64,000 bases of DNA from Ammoniphilus oxalaticus (GCF_003609605.1 NZ_MCHY01000006.1:310001-374000), one strand, 5' to 3'. Shown: positions 43,914 through 53,780, counted from the stretch's first letter. Notes: generated from the letters alone by a model not told the origin. Translations and numbers: made by a program.

Positions 43914-44762
43914 CTAATTGCCGACTTCCTTCATGAACAACCGAGATAGGCTCTGGGTGTTATTAATGATAGACATGAGCGCATGACGCTCGTTTTCTGA
44001 AAAGGAAGGGTAAGAGTTCTGTTTTGTCTCGTTTGTAAAGGAGCATAAGGCTTGATCAAGCTGGGCTGCCAAAGAATGAGTAGCGGCATTTAAATGATTG
44101 ATTTCATGTGATGTGGCGTCCAACGTTCTTCTTGCTTTGACAATCTTCATTCGTTCTTGGCCCGCTTTTAAAGCCGCTTCCTTATTCTTTTTGCGCGCAA
44201 ATAAACCGCCCGCGACTAAACTAGCGGCCCCGATGCCCCAGCCAACTGGACCCGCCAACGCAAGTAAGGCGCTACCGCCAGCCATACCTCCGCCGCCCGC
44301 GGCAAGAGCTCCGCCACCTAACCAAGCTAAAGCCGCATTCGTTGCGGCGGCGCCCGATAAAGTGGAAATAGCGGCGCCAGTTGAAGCGGTCCCAAATGTC
44401 GTCGCAATAGCCATTGCTGCCGTTGGAGCAAACGCCGCTGTTGCGACCCCCGCGGCAACGCCGACTGCGGAGCCTCCACCAGCTAACTTGATCATTTCTT
44501 TTTCATCATACGAAATTTCGCTTAGCGCTTTAAAACTTGCTAGATTAATATGTACTTCGTAAAAGTATTTCTCAAATTCCTTCGGCGTATTGGCCAACTG
44601 ATTCACGTAATCTTCAACTTTTTGAATGATACTAACGCTGTAAACACGTGTGTCATGTAACTCGATCGCGTCGTTTTCGACTTTTCTGGCGGAGTATTTG
44701 TACTCTTCCAATGCTTGTTCTAGTCTTGCGATTGCGTCTTTCTTTAGTGAATGATTTAACAT
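43914..44762 (-). CDS. Hypothetical protein with glycine-zipper-like hydrophobic domain (first gene of a coupled pair)
   Basis: 282 residues, unrecognised. N-terminal helical part (about 1-95), then a hydrophobic Ala/Gly block: GGSAVGVAAGVATAAFAPTA, AIATTFGTASTGAAISTLSG, AALAWLGGGALAAGGGGMAG and LLALAGPVGWGIGAASLVAG (about 103-195). A charged ARKKNKEAALK coiled coil and helical tail follow. I remember the GTASTGxAIS..GAA..NAxLAWLGGGALAAGGGGM motif from uncharacterised proteins in variable gene islands. GGGGGT precedes the ATG. Promoter TTGTGC-17-TATAAT upstream. Confidence 0.7.
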   Translation of the reverse strand: MLNHSLKKDAIARLEQALEEYKYSARKVENDAIELHDTRVYSVSIIQKVEDYVNQLANTPKEFEKYFYEVHINLASFKALSEISYDEKEMIKLAGGGSAVGVAAGVATAAFAPTAAMAIATTFGTASTGAAISTLSGAAATNAALAWLGGGALAAGGGGMAGGSALLALAGPVGWGIGAASLVAGGLFARKKNKEAALKAGQERMKIVKARRTLDATSHEINHLNAATHSLAAQLDQALCSFTNETKQNSYPSFSENERHALMSIINNTQSLSRLFMKEVGN

Positions 44763-44805
44763 CGTTGGACCCCCTGGTTAGCAAATTACAAAATGAATAC
44801 TTTAA

Positions 44806-44834
44806 ATTATAAACGAACACAACGATGGGCACAA
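44806..44834 (-). promoter_or_regulatory. Promoter of the two-gene hydrophobic-domain operon
   Basis: Minus strand TTGTGC (44834-44829), 17-bp spacer, TATAAT (44811-44806), 44 bp before the start codon. Confidence 0.6.
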
Positions 44835-45071
44835 TTACCTATTTTACAAATGTCTGGATAGACTTAAAGTAGTGGAGGGAGTTGGCTGAAGGACATTGAT
44901 GTTTAATGTAGAACAGCGAAGAGGAGGGGGAGCAGAACCCCGTTTTTTCTCTAACCAATTGATTATTTTAATAAAATTATGAATTTACTGAAAATTTAGG
45001 CTAGACAAAAATACGAAAATGGTTTATGATGAAGTGGAAACTCGGGTACAATCCAACGCTTTCATAAAAAA
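44835..45071. other. Intergenic region without a gene
   Basis: Nothing beyond A+T-rich promoter-like DNA was seen. Confidence 0.5.
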
Positions 45072-45093
45072 TCCCCGGGAACTCTCCCAGGGA
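45065..45093 (-). terminator. Terminator of the lactate permease operon
   Basis: TCCCCGGGA (45072-45080) pairs with TCCCAGGGA (45085-45093; one G-U on the minus strand), followed on the minus strand by TTTTTT. Confidence 0.8.
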
Positions 45094-45110
45094 CGTTGTG
45101 TACTATTTAA

Positions 45111-45329
45111 TTAGTTTCTCGCATAGAGAAAGCCCGCGGATGCTACCATGAGTCCTAAAGCAATCCACATGAACGTTTCATTGCCGCTTTTAAGCGCAAA
45201 GAATGAAATGGTAAACATAATAAACATGAAGATCAGGCTAAGCACTTTCAATTGTGAAGTTCTATCCGCATTTTTCTTTATCGTCGTAACAGTTGCCTTT
45301 TCTGATTTCTCCGGATATGTTTCGGCCAT
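45111..45329 (-). CDS. Small hypothetical membrane protein (72 aa)
   Basis: A charged N-terminus (MAETYPEKSEKATVTTIKKN) is followed by two membrane helices (about 30-48 and 52-68). It lies 57 bp after the lactate permease gene and before their common terminator, so it is probably an accessory protein of that operon. No family recognised. Confidence 0.65.
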   Translation of the reverse strand: MAETYPEKSEKATVTTIKKNADRTSQLKVLSLIFMFIMFTISFFALKSGNETFMWIALGLMVASAGFLYARN

Positions 45330-45386
45330 TTTTAAGTAGCCTCCTTTTAAAAGTTGGTGTTCTTAAGATTAGGGTATGAATGGACC

Positions 45387-46997
45387 TTACATTCCCAGAC
45401 CCATTTTAATCATGACATAAGCAAGGACGCCGACGAATCCGGCTTGCAGTATGGTGTACACGGATGTTTTGGCTAAGATCGCGCCTTCTTGTCCAGCCAA
45501 ACCAGATACACCCGCGCCTAAGGCGGCGTTGCCTGGAGCGAAAGCATTGGCGAGCGTTGCCCCAGTCGTTTGAGCGCCCAAAATAATGAAGGCGGACATC
45601 CCGAGAATACTTGCTACCTCATATTGCAAACTGGTAAACAGAATGTTCGAAGAGGTGCATGAACTCGTGACAAATGCGCCGATGACCCCAATTTGCGGGG
45701 CAAGCAGCGGGAAGAAACTTCCGGTTGCTGTTGCAATCCCATAGGCAAGATATGTCGTCATTCCTCCGACTGTCATGAGTACCGCCATCATCGTCATGGA
45801 AATAATAGTGGCAGATGACCCCGCGGATTGTCTTACGGTTTTAGTCCAAGCATCTTTCATGGCGCCTTGAGGTAAGAGACCCTTCGATTTGTAGAACCAG
45901 GCGGCAAGGAAAATGGAAATTAAAATCAAGGTCCCTGGCATCGTTACGATTTTCAATGCTGAGTATTTCGCTTCGGCGTCTTGGATATAACCAAACAACG
46001 TTGTGGTTTCTCCAAAGGGAAGTCCAACCTTGAATGTATCCAGAAAACTTTTGATCGGTTTGATTAGGTAAACGACGAATACAACGCCAACCATAATAAT
46101 ATAGGCCGAGAAGGCAGTGATAAAAGATTTGCCCGCGACTTCAGGGTCTTCCTTGATCGGTGGCGCATCCGTTGCTGGCCGATAGGCTTTCAGTTTAGGT
46201 AACACAAAGCTTCCGACCACTAGCCCAGCGGCTCCGGCTACGAAACAACCAAGGTTTGGCGAAACGAAATTAACGACAAGCACAAGCGTTCCGCTCATCA
46301 CGACGGACATGAAGAGAACAGCGACGAAACCTTCTTTAACGGCTTTAAATCCGCCATAGTTGTGAACGACACACCACCCAATCATTAATCCGCCAAAAGC
46401 GATCATGAGGGAGGCCCAGAAAGCCATTCCATCAGGGTCGACTGGACTTAATCTTGGCAGAACGGAATAAGACGATCCAAGCGAACCAAACGTAATTCCC
46501 CAAGAGTGTCCAAGCAATGCGGTCACAACCGCTTTAATCGGACTAAATCCGAGTCCAATTAAGAGGGGAGTCACTACTGCAACCGGAACTCCGAAACCGC
46601 ATACCCCTTGAATAAATGTTGGGAACGCCCAACCAAGAATCAATAATTGCAACATCTGATTTCCGTTCGTTAATCTTGTAAAGGTAGCGGCAATAACTTT
46701 AAAGCTTCCTGTCAAATCAACGACGTTATACATGTACATAGAGGTCCAAACGATCGATAGAACAAAAATCGTTTCCCAAATCCCCTTTGCTGTACCGCTG
46801 AGGAGCACGTCGACTCCGCCTCCAAACGCAAAATACGTAACGGCCAAGCCGATGACCCAAGAAATGACACCCGCTCGAGACCCACTCATTTTAAAACCCA
46901 TCATCAGAGTAAGTACGACAATAATTGGAAGCGCAGCCATCATCCATGTAACGAATGACATTTCCGGAAGGCCTGCGACCGACATATCAATACCCAT
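45387..46997 (-). CDS. lctP: L-lactate permease (LctP family)
   Basis: 536 residues with about 13 hydrophobic segments; symports lactate (or glycolate) with protons. Family landmarks: WAFPTFIQGVCGFGVPVAVV, TALLGHSWGITFGSLGSSY and QIGVIGAFVTSSCTSSNILF, all intact. AGGAGGTATGATG lies before the ATG. No lactate dehydrogenase or lut genes are adjacent. Confidence 0.93.
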   Translation of the reverse strand: MGIDMSVAGLPEMSFVTWMMAALPIIVVLTLMMGFKMSGSRAGVISWVIGLAVTYFAFGGGVDVLLSGTAKGIWETIFVLSIVWTSMYMYNVVDLTGSFKVIAATFTRLTNGNQMLQLLILGWAFPTFIQGVCGFGVPVAVVTPLLIGLGFSPIKAVVTALLGHSWGITFGSLGSSYSVLPRLSPVDPDGMAFWASLMIAFGGLMIGWCVVHNYGGFKAVKEGFVAVLFMSVVMSGTLVLVVNFVSPNLGCFVAGAAGLVVGSFVLPKLKAYRPATDAPPIKEDPEVAGKSFITAFSAYIIMVGVVFVVYLIKPIKSFLDTFKVGLPFGETTTLFGYIQDAEAKYSALKIVTMPGTLILISIFLAAWFYKSKGLLPQGAMKDAWTKTVRQSAGSSATIISMTMMAVLMTVGGMTTYLAYGIATATGSFFPLLAPQIGVIGAFVTSSCTSSNILFTSLQYEVASILGMSAFIILGAQTTGATLANAFAPGNAALGAGVSGLAGQEGAILAKTSVYTILQAGFVGVLAYVMIKMGLGM

Positions 46998-47534
46998 TCA
47001 TCATACCTCCTTTTTTTCCTTTTGAAATCTGATCCAACCGTGAATTCAATGAAACCCTCTAGTCACCCAGTTTGGGTGTAGGGTAGGACGAGGACCCCTA
47101 CCTTTTATCGTATGTCATTTGATTTAGGAAAAATTACAATGTAAGGGCTACCAAAACAGTTGTGAACACCACCTGCCTTTTTGTTTTTCATCCCAATCAA
47201 GCCCTTTTCTAGATGAAAAACGCTTATGAAGACTCCTTTAAATGAATTTTTATAATTCAGATTCTTTTGACGAATGGCATGATTAGAATTTGTAAAAGTA
47301 TTCTAACACCCCCTTTTCACATATGGCAATAAAAAGTTCAACAATTAGACACATTTAGTTCATTGGTCATTGGCGAAAATCGTGATGAAAGGCATTAAAA
47401 CACGTTTTTATCCGCTATTTTGTTGCTTGTCTTTGATCATTGGCGGGTCCAATGGACTAGTTCATATAAATTATAGAAATAAATGGATAATCATGTTGTG
47501 AACGGGTAATATGGAATCATGGAGGGGATAGACA
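46998..47534. other. Long divergent intergenic region upstream of lctP
   Basis: About 540 bp without a gene. It holds a partial direct repeat, ATTGGTCATTGGCG (about 47363) and ATCATTGGCGGGTCCAATGG (about 47437), and A+T-rich promoter-like DNA. Space for regulation of lctP, but no site I can assign. Confidence 0.4.
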
Positions 47535-48038
47535 TTGGACAAAAGACAAAGATCTATCATGCGTTTTTCAATAGGGCTAAATATTTTGTTAGTCGCGCTT
47601 GTCGTATGGGGACACTTGAAAGTGAATTTTATAGAGGATGAAATTTTATTTACGAAAATTCAATATACATTTGTAAAATTAGAAGGTGTCATTGAAAAGC
47701 AAAGTAATCATGGTTGGACCGAACCGAATCGGGTCGCGGATCAATTGAATGCAGCAAGAAGCGGGGTTTGGGTGGCGATTTTAAAAAGCGGGACACTGTC
47801 CCATGATGATAAATTGATGTTTCAACGTTTGTACAGTACATTAGGTAATGTTTTTCCAGCTTCTGACGAAGAAGGTGATCGCGATATAGTCCTGACCGAA
47901 CAGGAGAAACAGAATTTTGAAAAGTTAAGAGAGATTCTTCATGATGTAGGGTTAGGGTCGAATGTTCAATTGAGTGACAGTCGAAATTCGATGTTAAAGC
48001 AAGTGGCTGAATTGGAAAGAAAATTGGGGTCACTTTAA
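47535..48038 (+). CDS. Hypothetical membrane-anchored protein (167 aa)
   Basis: TTG 47535 after GGAGGGGATAG. One N-terminal membrane helix (FSIGLNILLVALVVWGHLKV), then a helical extracellular domain (IQYTFVKLEGVIEKQSNHGW, LTEQEKQNFEKLREILHDVG). Unrecognised. Followed by a strong terminator, so monocistronic. Confidence 0.65.
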   Translation: MDKRQRSIMRFSIGLNILLVALVVWGHLKVNFIEDEILFTKIQYTFVKLEGVIEKQSNHGWTEPNRVADQLNAARSGVWVAILKSGTLSHDDKLMFQRLYSTLGNVFPASDEEGDRDIVLTEQEKQNFEKLREILHDVGLGSNVQLSDSRNSMLKQVAELERKLGSL

Positions 48039-48081
48039 TAGCGCGGCCAAAACTCGTGTTTCATCTTCATAATAATCGATT

Positions 48082-48128
48082 AAAAATGGTTTTGATTATG
48101 TTCGCTCCATAATCAGAACCATTTTTTT
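48082..48128 (+). terminator. Rho-independent terminator
   Basis: AAAAATGGTTTTGATTATG (48082-48100) pairs with CATAATCAGAACCATTTTT (48108-48126), then more T. Confidence 0.88.
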
Positions 48129-48214
48129 GTGTTCGCCAAAGCAATGTTACAAAACCACGGGATTGCGTTTCGAGGTATAAACGGAACATATCCCTAAGGA
48201 CATCATTCCAATTG

Positions 48215-48228
48215 TGGTATAATAGGCC
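48215..48228 (+). promoter_or_regulatory. Extended -10 upstream of the soluble chemoreceptor gene
   Basis: TTGTGGTATAATAGG-type element (TGGTATAAT). About 155 bp before the start codon; the intervening leader shows no fold I recognise. Confidence 0.45.
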
Positions 48229-48382
48229 TGTATTTTCACGTTTTACCTTATGATTAGAGCGCGTTCTCAGACGAGATATGCGCATATGAAGGATATACGG
48301 CTAATAAAGCTTGATTTTCCGATATAGAGTAGTCCGTTAGGACTATCAATTAAAAAGATATTTGTTTTTAGAGAGGATGCGA

Positions 48383-49333
48383 ATGTGTATGTTTTGGAAA
48401 AAGGACGTAAAGAAAGAAACTGATCAACAGGAAGGAAATTCAGGGGACCAGTTGGCATCGCAATTGGCCGAGCGACAAAAGCTGGAAGGTGAAATTTATT
48501 CCCTTTCTAAACAGATGGGGGCAATCATCAGGCAGCATGAACTCGTCAATGACCAACATGACGAACTAGGCGTTCTTGTTGACTCCTTGAAGCAAACGGT
48601 TGAAAAAATTCAGAGCATTAGCGCGGAGGGAGCGCAAGAGGCTCAAACTCTTTCAGTTACAGGGGAAAACCTCAGTCAAATCGCTGATCAATCGGTCCAA
48701 AATACAATGGAGGGAGAAAAAGCATTAACAAGATTGGACCAAGTAATTACCCAATTACAATCAGACAACGAACGCGATTCCATTTCTATGAATCAACTTA
48801 GTGAACGATCGGAACAAATTACTTCGATTGTACAAGCAATTGGCGACATCTCTAAACAAACGAATTTATTAGCGCTGAATGCGGCAATCGAGGCGGCGCG
48901 GGCTGGGGAGCATGGTCGCGGTTTTGCCATCGTCGCTGACGAAGTTCGGAAACTAGCGGATATGACGAATACTTCCACGGTGGAAATAACGGAACTTATC
49001 CACGCGATTCAAGAGGAGGTTTCCAAAGCGCTCAGCAATTCAAGAGAAAATACGAAGTTAATTGCAGAGGCGCAAGACACTTGTCATAATTTATCGGAAA
49101 AAATGAGATCGATCATACAGGCTTTTGATTTGACAAGACAGGAAGTCTATAATGTCGGAACTCATATCGAATCCCAAAGGGCTTACTCGAATCAAATTCA
49201 AGATCAGATCAATGAATCGTACAAGATTTTAAGTTCCGTTCATGAAAAAATCGTTTCGCATATACAGGAGGCCTCGGTTGTCGATGACGGTTTGGAAAGT
49301 ACGTTTAATGAATTGAAAACGATGGTTCCATAA
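48383..49333 (+). CDS. Soluble methyl-accepting chemotaxis-type signal transducer
   Basis: 316 residues, no membrane helix. A short N-terminal helical region (Lys/Glu-rich) leads into an MCP signalling domain with [20 protein letters not shown] and [10 protein letters not shown], the CheA/CheW contact. The C-terminal part is a shorter coiled coil than in membrane receptors. ATG 48383 (MCMFWKK) or 48389 fits the GAGAGG site; earlier starts overlap it. It senses an intracellular signal, not identified. Confidence 0.88.
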   Translation: MCMFWKKDVKKETDQQEGNSGDQLASQLAERQKLEGEIYSLSKQMGAIIRQHELVNDQHDELGVLVDSLKQTVEKIQSISAEGAQEAQTLSVTGENLSQIADQSVQNTMEGEKALTRLDQVITQLQSDNERDSISMNQLSERSEQITSIVQAIGDISKQTNLLALNAAIEAARAGEHGRGFAIVADEVRKLADMTNTSTVEITELIHAIQEEVSKALSNSRENTKLIAEAQDTCHNLSEKMRSIIQAFDLTRQEVYNVGTHIESQRAYSNQIQDQINESYKILSSVHEKIVSHIQEASVVDDGLESTFNELKTMVP

Positions 49334-49415
49334 CAGGGAAAGGAATGTGGTAGGGCCAGCAAAGGGGGAAGGATTCAGATGATTTTTCGTTCAAAAATAG
49401 CGCGCCCAAATCATA

Positions 49416-49454
49416 GCCGCCCCTTAGTTTGAAAGAAGGGGGGGCGGCTGTTTT
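49416..49454. terminator. Bidirectional terminator
   Basis: GCCGCCCC (49416-49423) and GGGGCGGC (49441-49448), followed by TGTTTT; separates the convergent chemoreceptor and SLH-protein genes. Confidence 0.8.
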
Positions 49455-49465
49455 GGTTCTAGTCA

Positions 49466-51685
49466 TTATAGTTTAAACGTTTGAGCTATTTGATATAGGA
49501 TTTCAGCGACTTCTGCGCGTGTCACCTTTTGATTTGGCTTGAACTCGGTTTCTGTTCCTTTCCAGAGGTCAAGCGCTTGGCTTAAGGCGACAGCAGGGAC
49601 GTGGCGCGGATCGACGTCCAGATAACTCGTTTTGAATATGTCATGTTTTGTTAACAGTTTGTCGTAGCCAACGAGTTTGGCAATCATTTCAGCGACTTCA
49701 ACGCGACTGACCTCCGCATTTGGATGGAATTGGTTTCCTTCTTTTGGAATCAGTCCGATGCGAAGCGCTTGTTGAACAGCGGGATACACGCTGCTTTTTT
49801 CACTCACGTCCGTAAACGTGTACGATTGTCTCGACGTCTCATCTGCATAACGATGCATTTTCGCGCTGATTGGAAGTTGCTGCGCCATGGGTAACATCAT
49901 GGCAACGAGTTCCCCGCGAGTGACCACTTTGCTTGGATTTACTTGTCCATTCTCGGTTTTTAAAATGTTGTGTTGAATCGCAAATAATATAGCCGTTTTG
50001 CTTGGATGTTGATTGATGTCCTGCGGTTGTTGACTTTCACGTAATGTTCGGAATGACACCCATTCCCCTTTTACAGCATCGACAACGCCGGCCTCACCAA
50101 CTGGGCGGTAAACCAAATTCGGTTTCGTTGTTTCTGGGGCGCTGAATGGCATGTAAAGCCCGTTGAATGAGGGTTGAAAATAAGTTAACATCACTTTCTG
50201 TTTTTCTGCCTCTATCTGTTTGGCGCGGTTGGCATCGATCGTTGGCTTCAGCGTATCAAGATTAGACGACTCGCTTTGGTTCGCTCTTGACCACAAATGC
50301 ATGATCTTTCCGGTTTCCGCATTCACCTCAACTTGAAGAAATGCATTTTCAACTGGAATATTGTCCTTCAACCAGCCGAAAGAGATAGAATATCCGCCAG
50401 TTCCTGATTCGAACTGCTTCTTTAAGACGTCATCAGATGGTTTCTGTGAGACCAAATATAATTCGCCCAACCGATCGGGAAACAGTAATTTGATCGTGTC
50501 GATCGCGTTATTTTTGGCTTGATCCCAAGCGATAGGGTTGTCCACTTTTTGATTTTGCCCCATCCACCGAACTTCATCATTAGAAAAACCACTTACTTGC
50601 CCGGTGTCATCGATTTCTAAGCGGATGCTTTCTTTGTTTTGATCCTTTTCGTCAGTAGAAACGTAGCCAAAGCTCCATGAGTGGCGGGAAATCCCATCAC
50701 TGCCGATGCTCGTTCCTGAACCCGAAGATCCATCAGTAGTATACGTTCCGGGAATTCTTTTTAAAAACTCTTCCGCGATACTTTGGGCTTCATCTCGATT
50801 GATTCGTTTCGTGGCAGGGGCTTGAATTTTGGTGTCGCCGAGCGGTTGAATTTTGGAATCGGCGCTGAGCGGTTGGCCAAGCGGATTTAACACGGATCCC
50901 TTTGAGGCGTCAACCATCATGCCATCATTCGCTCCATATTGATAGACTAACGAGTATGGTTTGACACCAGGACTATGATCGCCAACGCGATCGCTTAAAC
51001 GAACATAAGTAAGAGAGGGCTTCGCCTCATCTGCCAGCTTTTGCTGAGCCTGTTGCAAAGAAACGGCTGGATTCGCGGACGGTAACGTTCCAAGGTGCCA
51101 ACGTCGTGAAAACTGAATCACGTTGCCTGCCTGATCGATTGAAATATGAATAAAATTTTCTGGAAAAGGAATCTCTCCTTCGACCCGTGTATACATAAAG
51201 GAATGGACGCCCGCCATGCCAAAATGGGTCAAATTGTTTTCATATTCATTCGCGAGAGATAACTTATCGCGTTCCTGTTGATCGACTGTTTTTTGTAAAA
51301 ATTGCTGGGCCGTTTGTTCCGCTTGAGCGCGATCGACAACGCTCCCGCTGCTTTCAAGCGGATTTTCCTGATAGCGTGAAAAACTCAATAGCTTTCCTGA
51401 CTGGGCGTCGATCGTAAAGTGGATCCCGCCTGCCCGTTCTTTGGAAAAGTGTAAGACCCAAGCGGAAGTGGAATGCTCCAAATATTCTTTTTCCAAATTA
51501 TGATGATCTAGCGTGTAATCCGCGGGAATTGGCGCATATTTGTTCGCGAGGGCTACAGCTTCATCCTTTGATATTGTTTTCGTGTTTGAGTCAGCGGCAT
51601 AAACAGATGGCGCATCAAACAAAGGTGTGAATACACTTCCGGCCGCAATGGACAACGAAAGCGCCAAAATAGACCTTCTTCTCAA
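49466..51685 (-). CDS. YcdB/YcdC-repeat surface protein with C-terminal SLH domains
   Basis: 739 residues. Signal peptide (RRSILALSLSIAAGSVFTPL, cleavage near VYA-A). Three YcdB/PepSY-like repeats (SKDEAVALANKYAPIPADYT; RAQAEQTAQQFLQ; RDEAQSIAEEFLKRIPGTY; also IAWDQAKNNAIDTIKLL). Three SLH motifs at about 560-739, such as KVTRAEVAEILYQIA and EVSRVEVAEMIAKLVG, anchor it to pyruvylated wall polymers. The role of the YcdB part is unknown; PepSY domains often inhibit peptidases. Confidence 0.9.
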   Translation of the reverse strand: MRRRSILALSLSIAAGSVFTPLFDAPSVYAADSNTKTISKDEAVALANKYAPIPADYTLDHHNLEKEYLEHSTSAWVLHFSKERAGGIHFTIDAQSGKLLSFSRYQENPLESSGSVVDRAQAEQTAQQFLQKTVDQQERDKLSLANEYENNLTHFGMAGVHSFMYTRVEGEIPFPENFIHISIDQAGNVIQFSRRWHLGTLPSANPAVSLQQAQQKLADEAKPSLTYVRLSDRVGDHSPGVKPYSLVYQYGANDGMMVDASKGSVLNPLGQPLSADSKIQPLGDTKIQAPATKRINRDEAQSIAEEFLKRIPGTYTTDGSSGSGTSIGSDGISRHSWSFGYVSTDEKDQNKESIRLEIDDTGQVSGFSNDEVRWMGQNQKVDNPIAWDQAKNNAIDTIKLLFPDRLGELYLVSQKPSDDVLKKQFESGTGGYSISFGWLKDNIPVENAFLQVEVNAETGKIMHLWSRANQSESSNLDTLKPTIDANRAKQIEAEKQKVMLTYFQPSFNGLYMPFSAPETTKPNLVYRPVGEAGVVDAVKGEWVSFRTLRESQQPQDINQHPSKTAILFAIQHNILKTENGQVNPSKVVTRGELVAMMLPMAQQLPISAKMHRYADETSRQSYTFTDVSEKSSVYPAVQQALRIGLIPKEGNQFHPNAEVSRVEVAEMIAKLVGYDKLLTKHDIFKTSYLDVDPRHVPAVALSQALDLWKGTETEFKPNQKVTRAEVAEILYQIAQTFKL

Positions 51686-51825
51686 GTCAATTTCCTCCTA
51701 TGAATCTAGTTTTTTCCAGGCAAACCTATATTAGCATGTTTAAGGTCATATTTGGGCTCGATTTTCAAAATAGACGTTACAATTTTGTATTAACTGAATA
51801 AGAAAGTCTTCATTCTATCTATTTA

Positions 51826-52278
51826 TTATGTATTTTCGCTTCGGCTAAAATAGGGACCGAGCCAACCTGTTTCGTGTGTGATGACAAAGGTCCAACGAAA
51901 TTGGTTATCCACAATGTACATATCTTTTTTCGTTACATGAACGAAGTCCGCGGCGCTCAACATTGAGGCATTTTCGAGGAGCAGGACCTCATCCGCATCC
52001 TGGAAGAAGAGATAGCACGTATTTTTCGGCTCAAGGTTAAAAGCATCTTCAGCTTTTTGACCTTCAAGACAATCTTTCTTTTCATAACTGAATACATGCC
52101 ACAGATGGCCGCGACAACTTTCCTGATCTAGTAAATGAATCTCATTTTTTTCTTGATTGCTAAGATGAGCGGCGAAATAAGATTCCCATTTGTTTCGTAA
52201 TAAAGCGCCCTGTTCGGGGATTTTTGTCACCCTAATGTCTTTGTTTCTCCATTTTTCCGATACGTCGATTGCAATCAC
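51826..52278 (-). CDS. DUF4275 family protein
   Basis: 150 residues from GTG 52278 after GGATGGGG. KWESYFAAHLSNQEKNEIHL, GHLWHVFSYEKKDCLEGQKA and RWTFVITHETGWLGPYF match the DUF4275 family as I remember it. Function unknown. Monocistronic. Confidence 0.78.
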   Translation of the reverse strand: MIAIDVSEKWRNKDIRVTKIPEQGALLRNKWESYFAAHLSNQEKNEIHLLDQESCRGHLWHVFSYEKKDCLEGQKAEDAFNLEPKNTCYLFFQDADEVLLLENASMLSAADFVHVTKKDMYIVDNQFRWTFVITHETGWLGPYFSRSENT

Positions 52279-52389
52279 CCCATCCGCTTTTTTCCACTAT
52301 TGCATTTTTAAAAGGGCGAGTAGGATGAATAACCACTGTCAAGAGGGCTGTTCATCCTGCTCATTGTCCATGTTAGGTATCTATTGCGA

Positions 52390-53076
52390 TTATGCTTTTA
52401 GCGGCTTGACGACCTCACCGCTTTTTTCGATGGAGGAGGTGGCTGCCAAGTCGATTAAAATGGCAACAATATCAGCGGGATCGATATCGGTATCTGGATT
52501 TCCTTCTGAAGTGAAATAAATCGGATCAAATATATTCACCTGGATACCGTTTTTCTCTTCTTCAATGGCAAGCGTTTTCATTAACGCTTCGACGCCCGCT
52601 TTACTTGCGGAATAAGCGCCATATGTTTCCATATAAGAACTGGCTAAGGCGGATGTGACAGAGATCAATTTTCCATTGCCGTTTTTTCGCAACGCTGGCA
52701 AGAAGGCATTCGCAACGATAAACTGGCTCGTTAGGTTTAAGTTGATCATTTGCTTCCATTCGTCCAACGTGAGTTCACTTATGGAATTGAGCGTGGGTAC
52801 GCCCCCGACATTATTCACAACAATATCCAACTGGCCTCCCGTCGCAGCGAGCAACTTGTCACGTGTCGCATGAATAGCAGATTGATCGGTTACATCAGCC
52901 GGCAAGATAATCGCTTGCTTCTCTCCGATTTCGGCTTGTACTTCCCGCAGCGCTTCCTCACGCCTGCCATTGAGCGCAACTGTCGCGCCCTCTTTAGCAA
53001 AAGCAATGGCTATTGCTCGACCGAGTCCCGTTCCGGCCCCTGTAATGAATGCAATGCGATTCGATAATTTTCCCAT
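52390..53076 (-). CDS. Short-chain dehydrogenase/reductase
   Basis: 228 residues from ATG 53076 after AAAGGAGAGG. Rossmann motif TGAGTGLG (12-19), DVT (61-63), NNVGG in place of the usual NNAG (88-92), catalytic S142 and Y155-x3-K159. Resembles 3-oxoacyl-ACP reductase-type SDRs; the substrate is not predictable. The C-terminus is slightly short. It is divergent from the MarR gene. Confidence 0.9.
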   Translation of the reverse strand: MGKLSNRIAFITGAGTGLGRAIAIAFAKEGATVALNGRREEALREVQAEIGEKQAIILPADVTDQSAIHATRDKLLAATGGQLDIVVNNVGGVPTLNSISELTLDEWKQMINLNLTSQFIVANAFLPALRKNGNGKLISVTSALASSYMETYGAYSASKAGVEALMKTLAIEEEKNGIQVNIFDPIYFTSEGNPDTDIDPADIVAILIDLAATSSIEKSGEVVKPLKA

Positions 53077-53292
53077 TGTACCCTCTCCTTTTAACAAGAT
53101 GCCTCTACTTACAATTTCAAAGGTCTACTACTATACTAGCGCATCAAATTTGGTTCCAAGCGCTTTCTTGCTTTTGTGTATGGAAAAGGGGGGAGATGGG
53201 TCGCTAATAATGAGTTGATCCTAGATTGCAAATTCCGACTAACAGCCTTAAACCCCTTGCTCGGTCATTGACATTTACTGTAGATCTGAATA

Positions 53293-53310
53293 TAATTAGC
53301 ATACTAATTA
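53293..53310. promoter_or_regulatory. MarR operator 1 (upstream of marR)
   Basis: TAATTAG-CATA-CTAATTA, 7-bp arms around 4 bases, 21 bp before the marR start. The same arms recur at 53781-53798. Confidence 0.8.
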
Positions 53311-53331
53311 ATTGCGAGAGGGAGAATCACC

Positions 53332-53760
53332 ATGGTCGAGGATGAGATCCGCGAATATTTAAGAAGGTTGTGCGCGCAGATGCGAAAAAATTATGCCGAA
53401 ACGTTGCGCGTTTACCAGATTCATGTTGGTCAAGAACATGCGTTGTGCCAACTTTGGATGGAGGAAGGCATCACGCAATTGGAATTAAGCCAACGGATGG
53501 AGATTGAACCGCCAACGGCGACGAATATGTTAAGAAAGTTAGAGGAATACGGTTGGGTATACCGTAAGCGAGACCCGCAAGACGGCAGGGTGAGTCGTGT
53601 TTACTTAACGGATGAAGGACGGGCGCTGCAAAAACCGGTTCAAGATGTGTGGAAACAGCAACAAGAGAAGCTGTTGGATGGCATTTCGTCGGAGGAAAAG
53701 TTAATTTTGCGTCGGCTAATGCGTCAAATGATGAACAATCTGGAAGATACGGATGATTAA
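53332..53760 (+). CDS. MarR-family transcriptional regulator
   Basis: 142 residues with the MarR winged helix: ITQLELSQRMEIEPPTATNM (recognition region) and YRKRDPQDGRVSRVYLTDEG (wing). AGAGGGAGAA precedes the ATG. A matching palindrome lies before its own gene and before the oxidoreductase downstream, so it should repress both. Ligand unknown; the lone cysteines (Cys 14, Cys 43) might permit redox sensing, but that is a guess. Confidence 0.92.
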   Translation: MVEDEIREYLRRLCAQMRKNYAETLRVYQIHVGQEHALCQLWMEEGITQLELSQRMEIEPPTATNMLRKLEEYGWVYRKRDPQDGRVSRVYLTDEGRALQKPVQDVWKQQQEKLLDGISSEEKLILRRLMRQMMNNLEDTDD

Positions 53761-53780
53761 TTCATCCCTTTTTGCCCATT

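Noticed and set aside
44098-44562. 154-codon open frame on the plus strand
   Set aside because: It is the complement of the Ala/Gly-rich domain of the minus-strand gene; GC-rich codons leave few stops on the other strand.
47224-47240. CcpA cre-like site upstream of lactate permease
   Set aside because: TGAAAAACGCTTAT misses the consensus spacing and has several mismatches.
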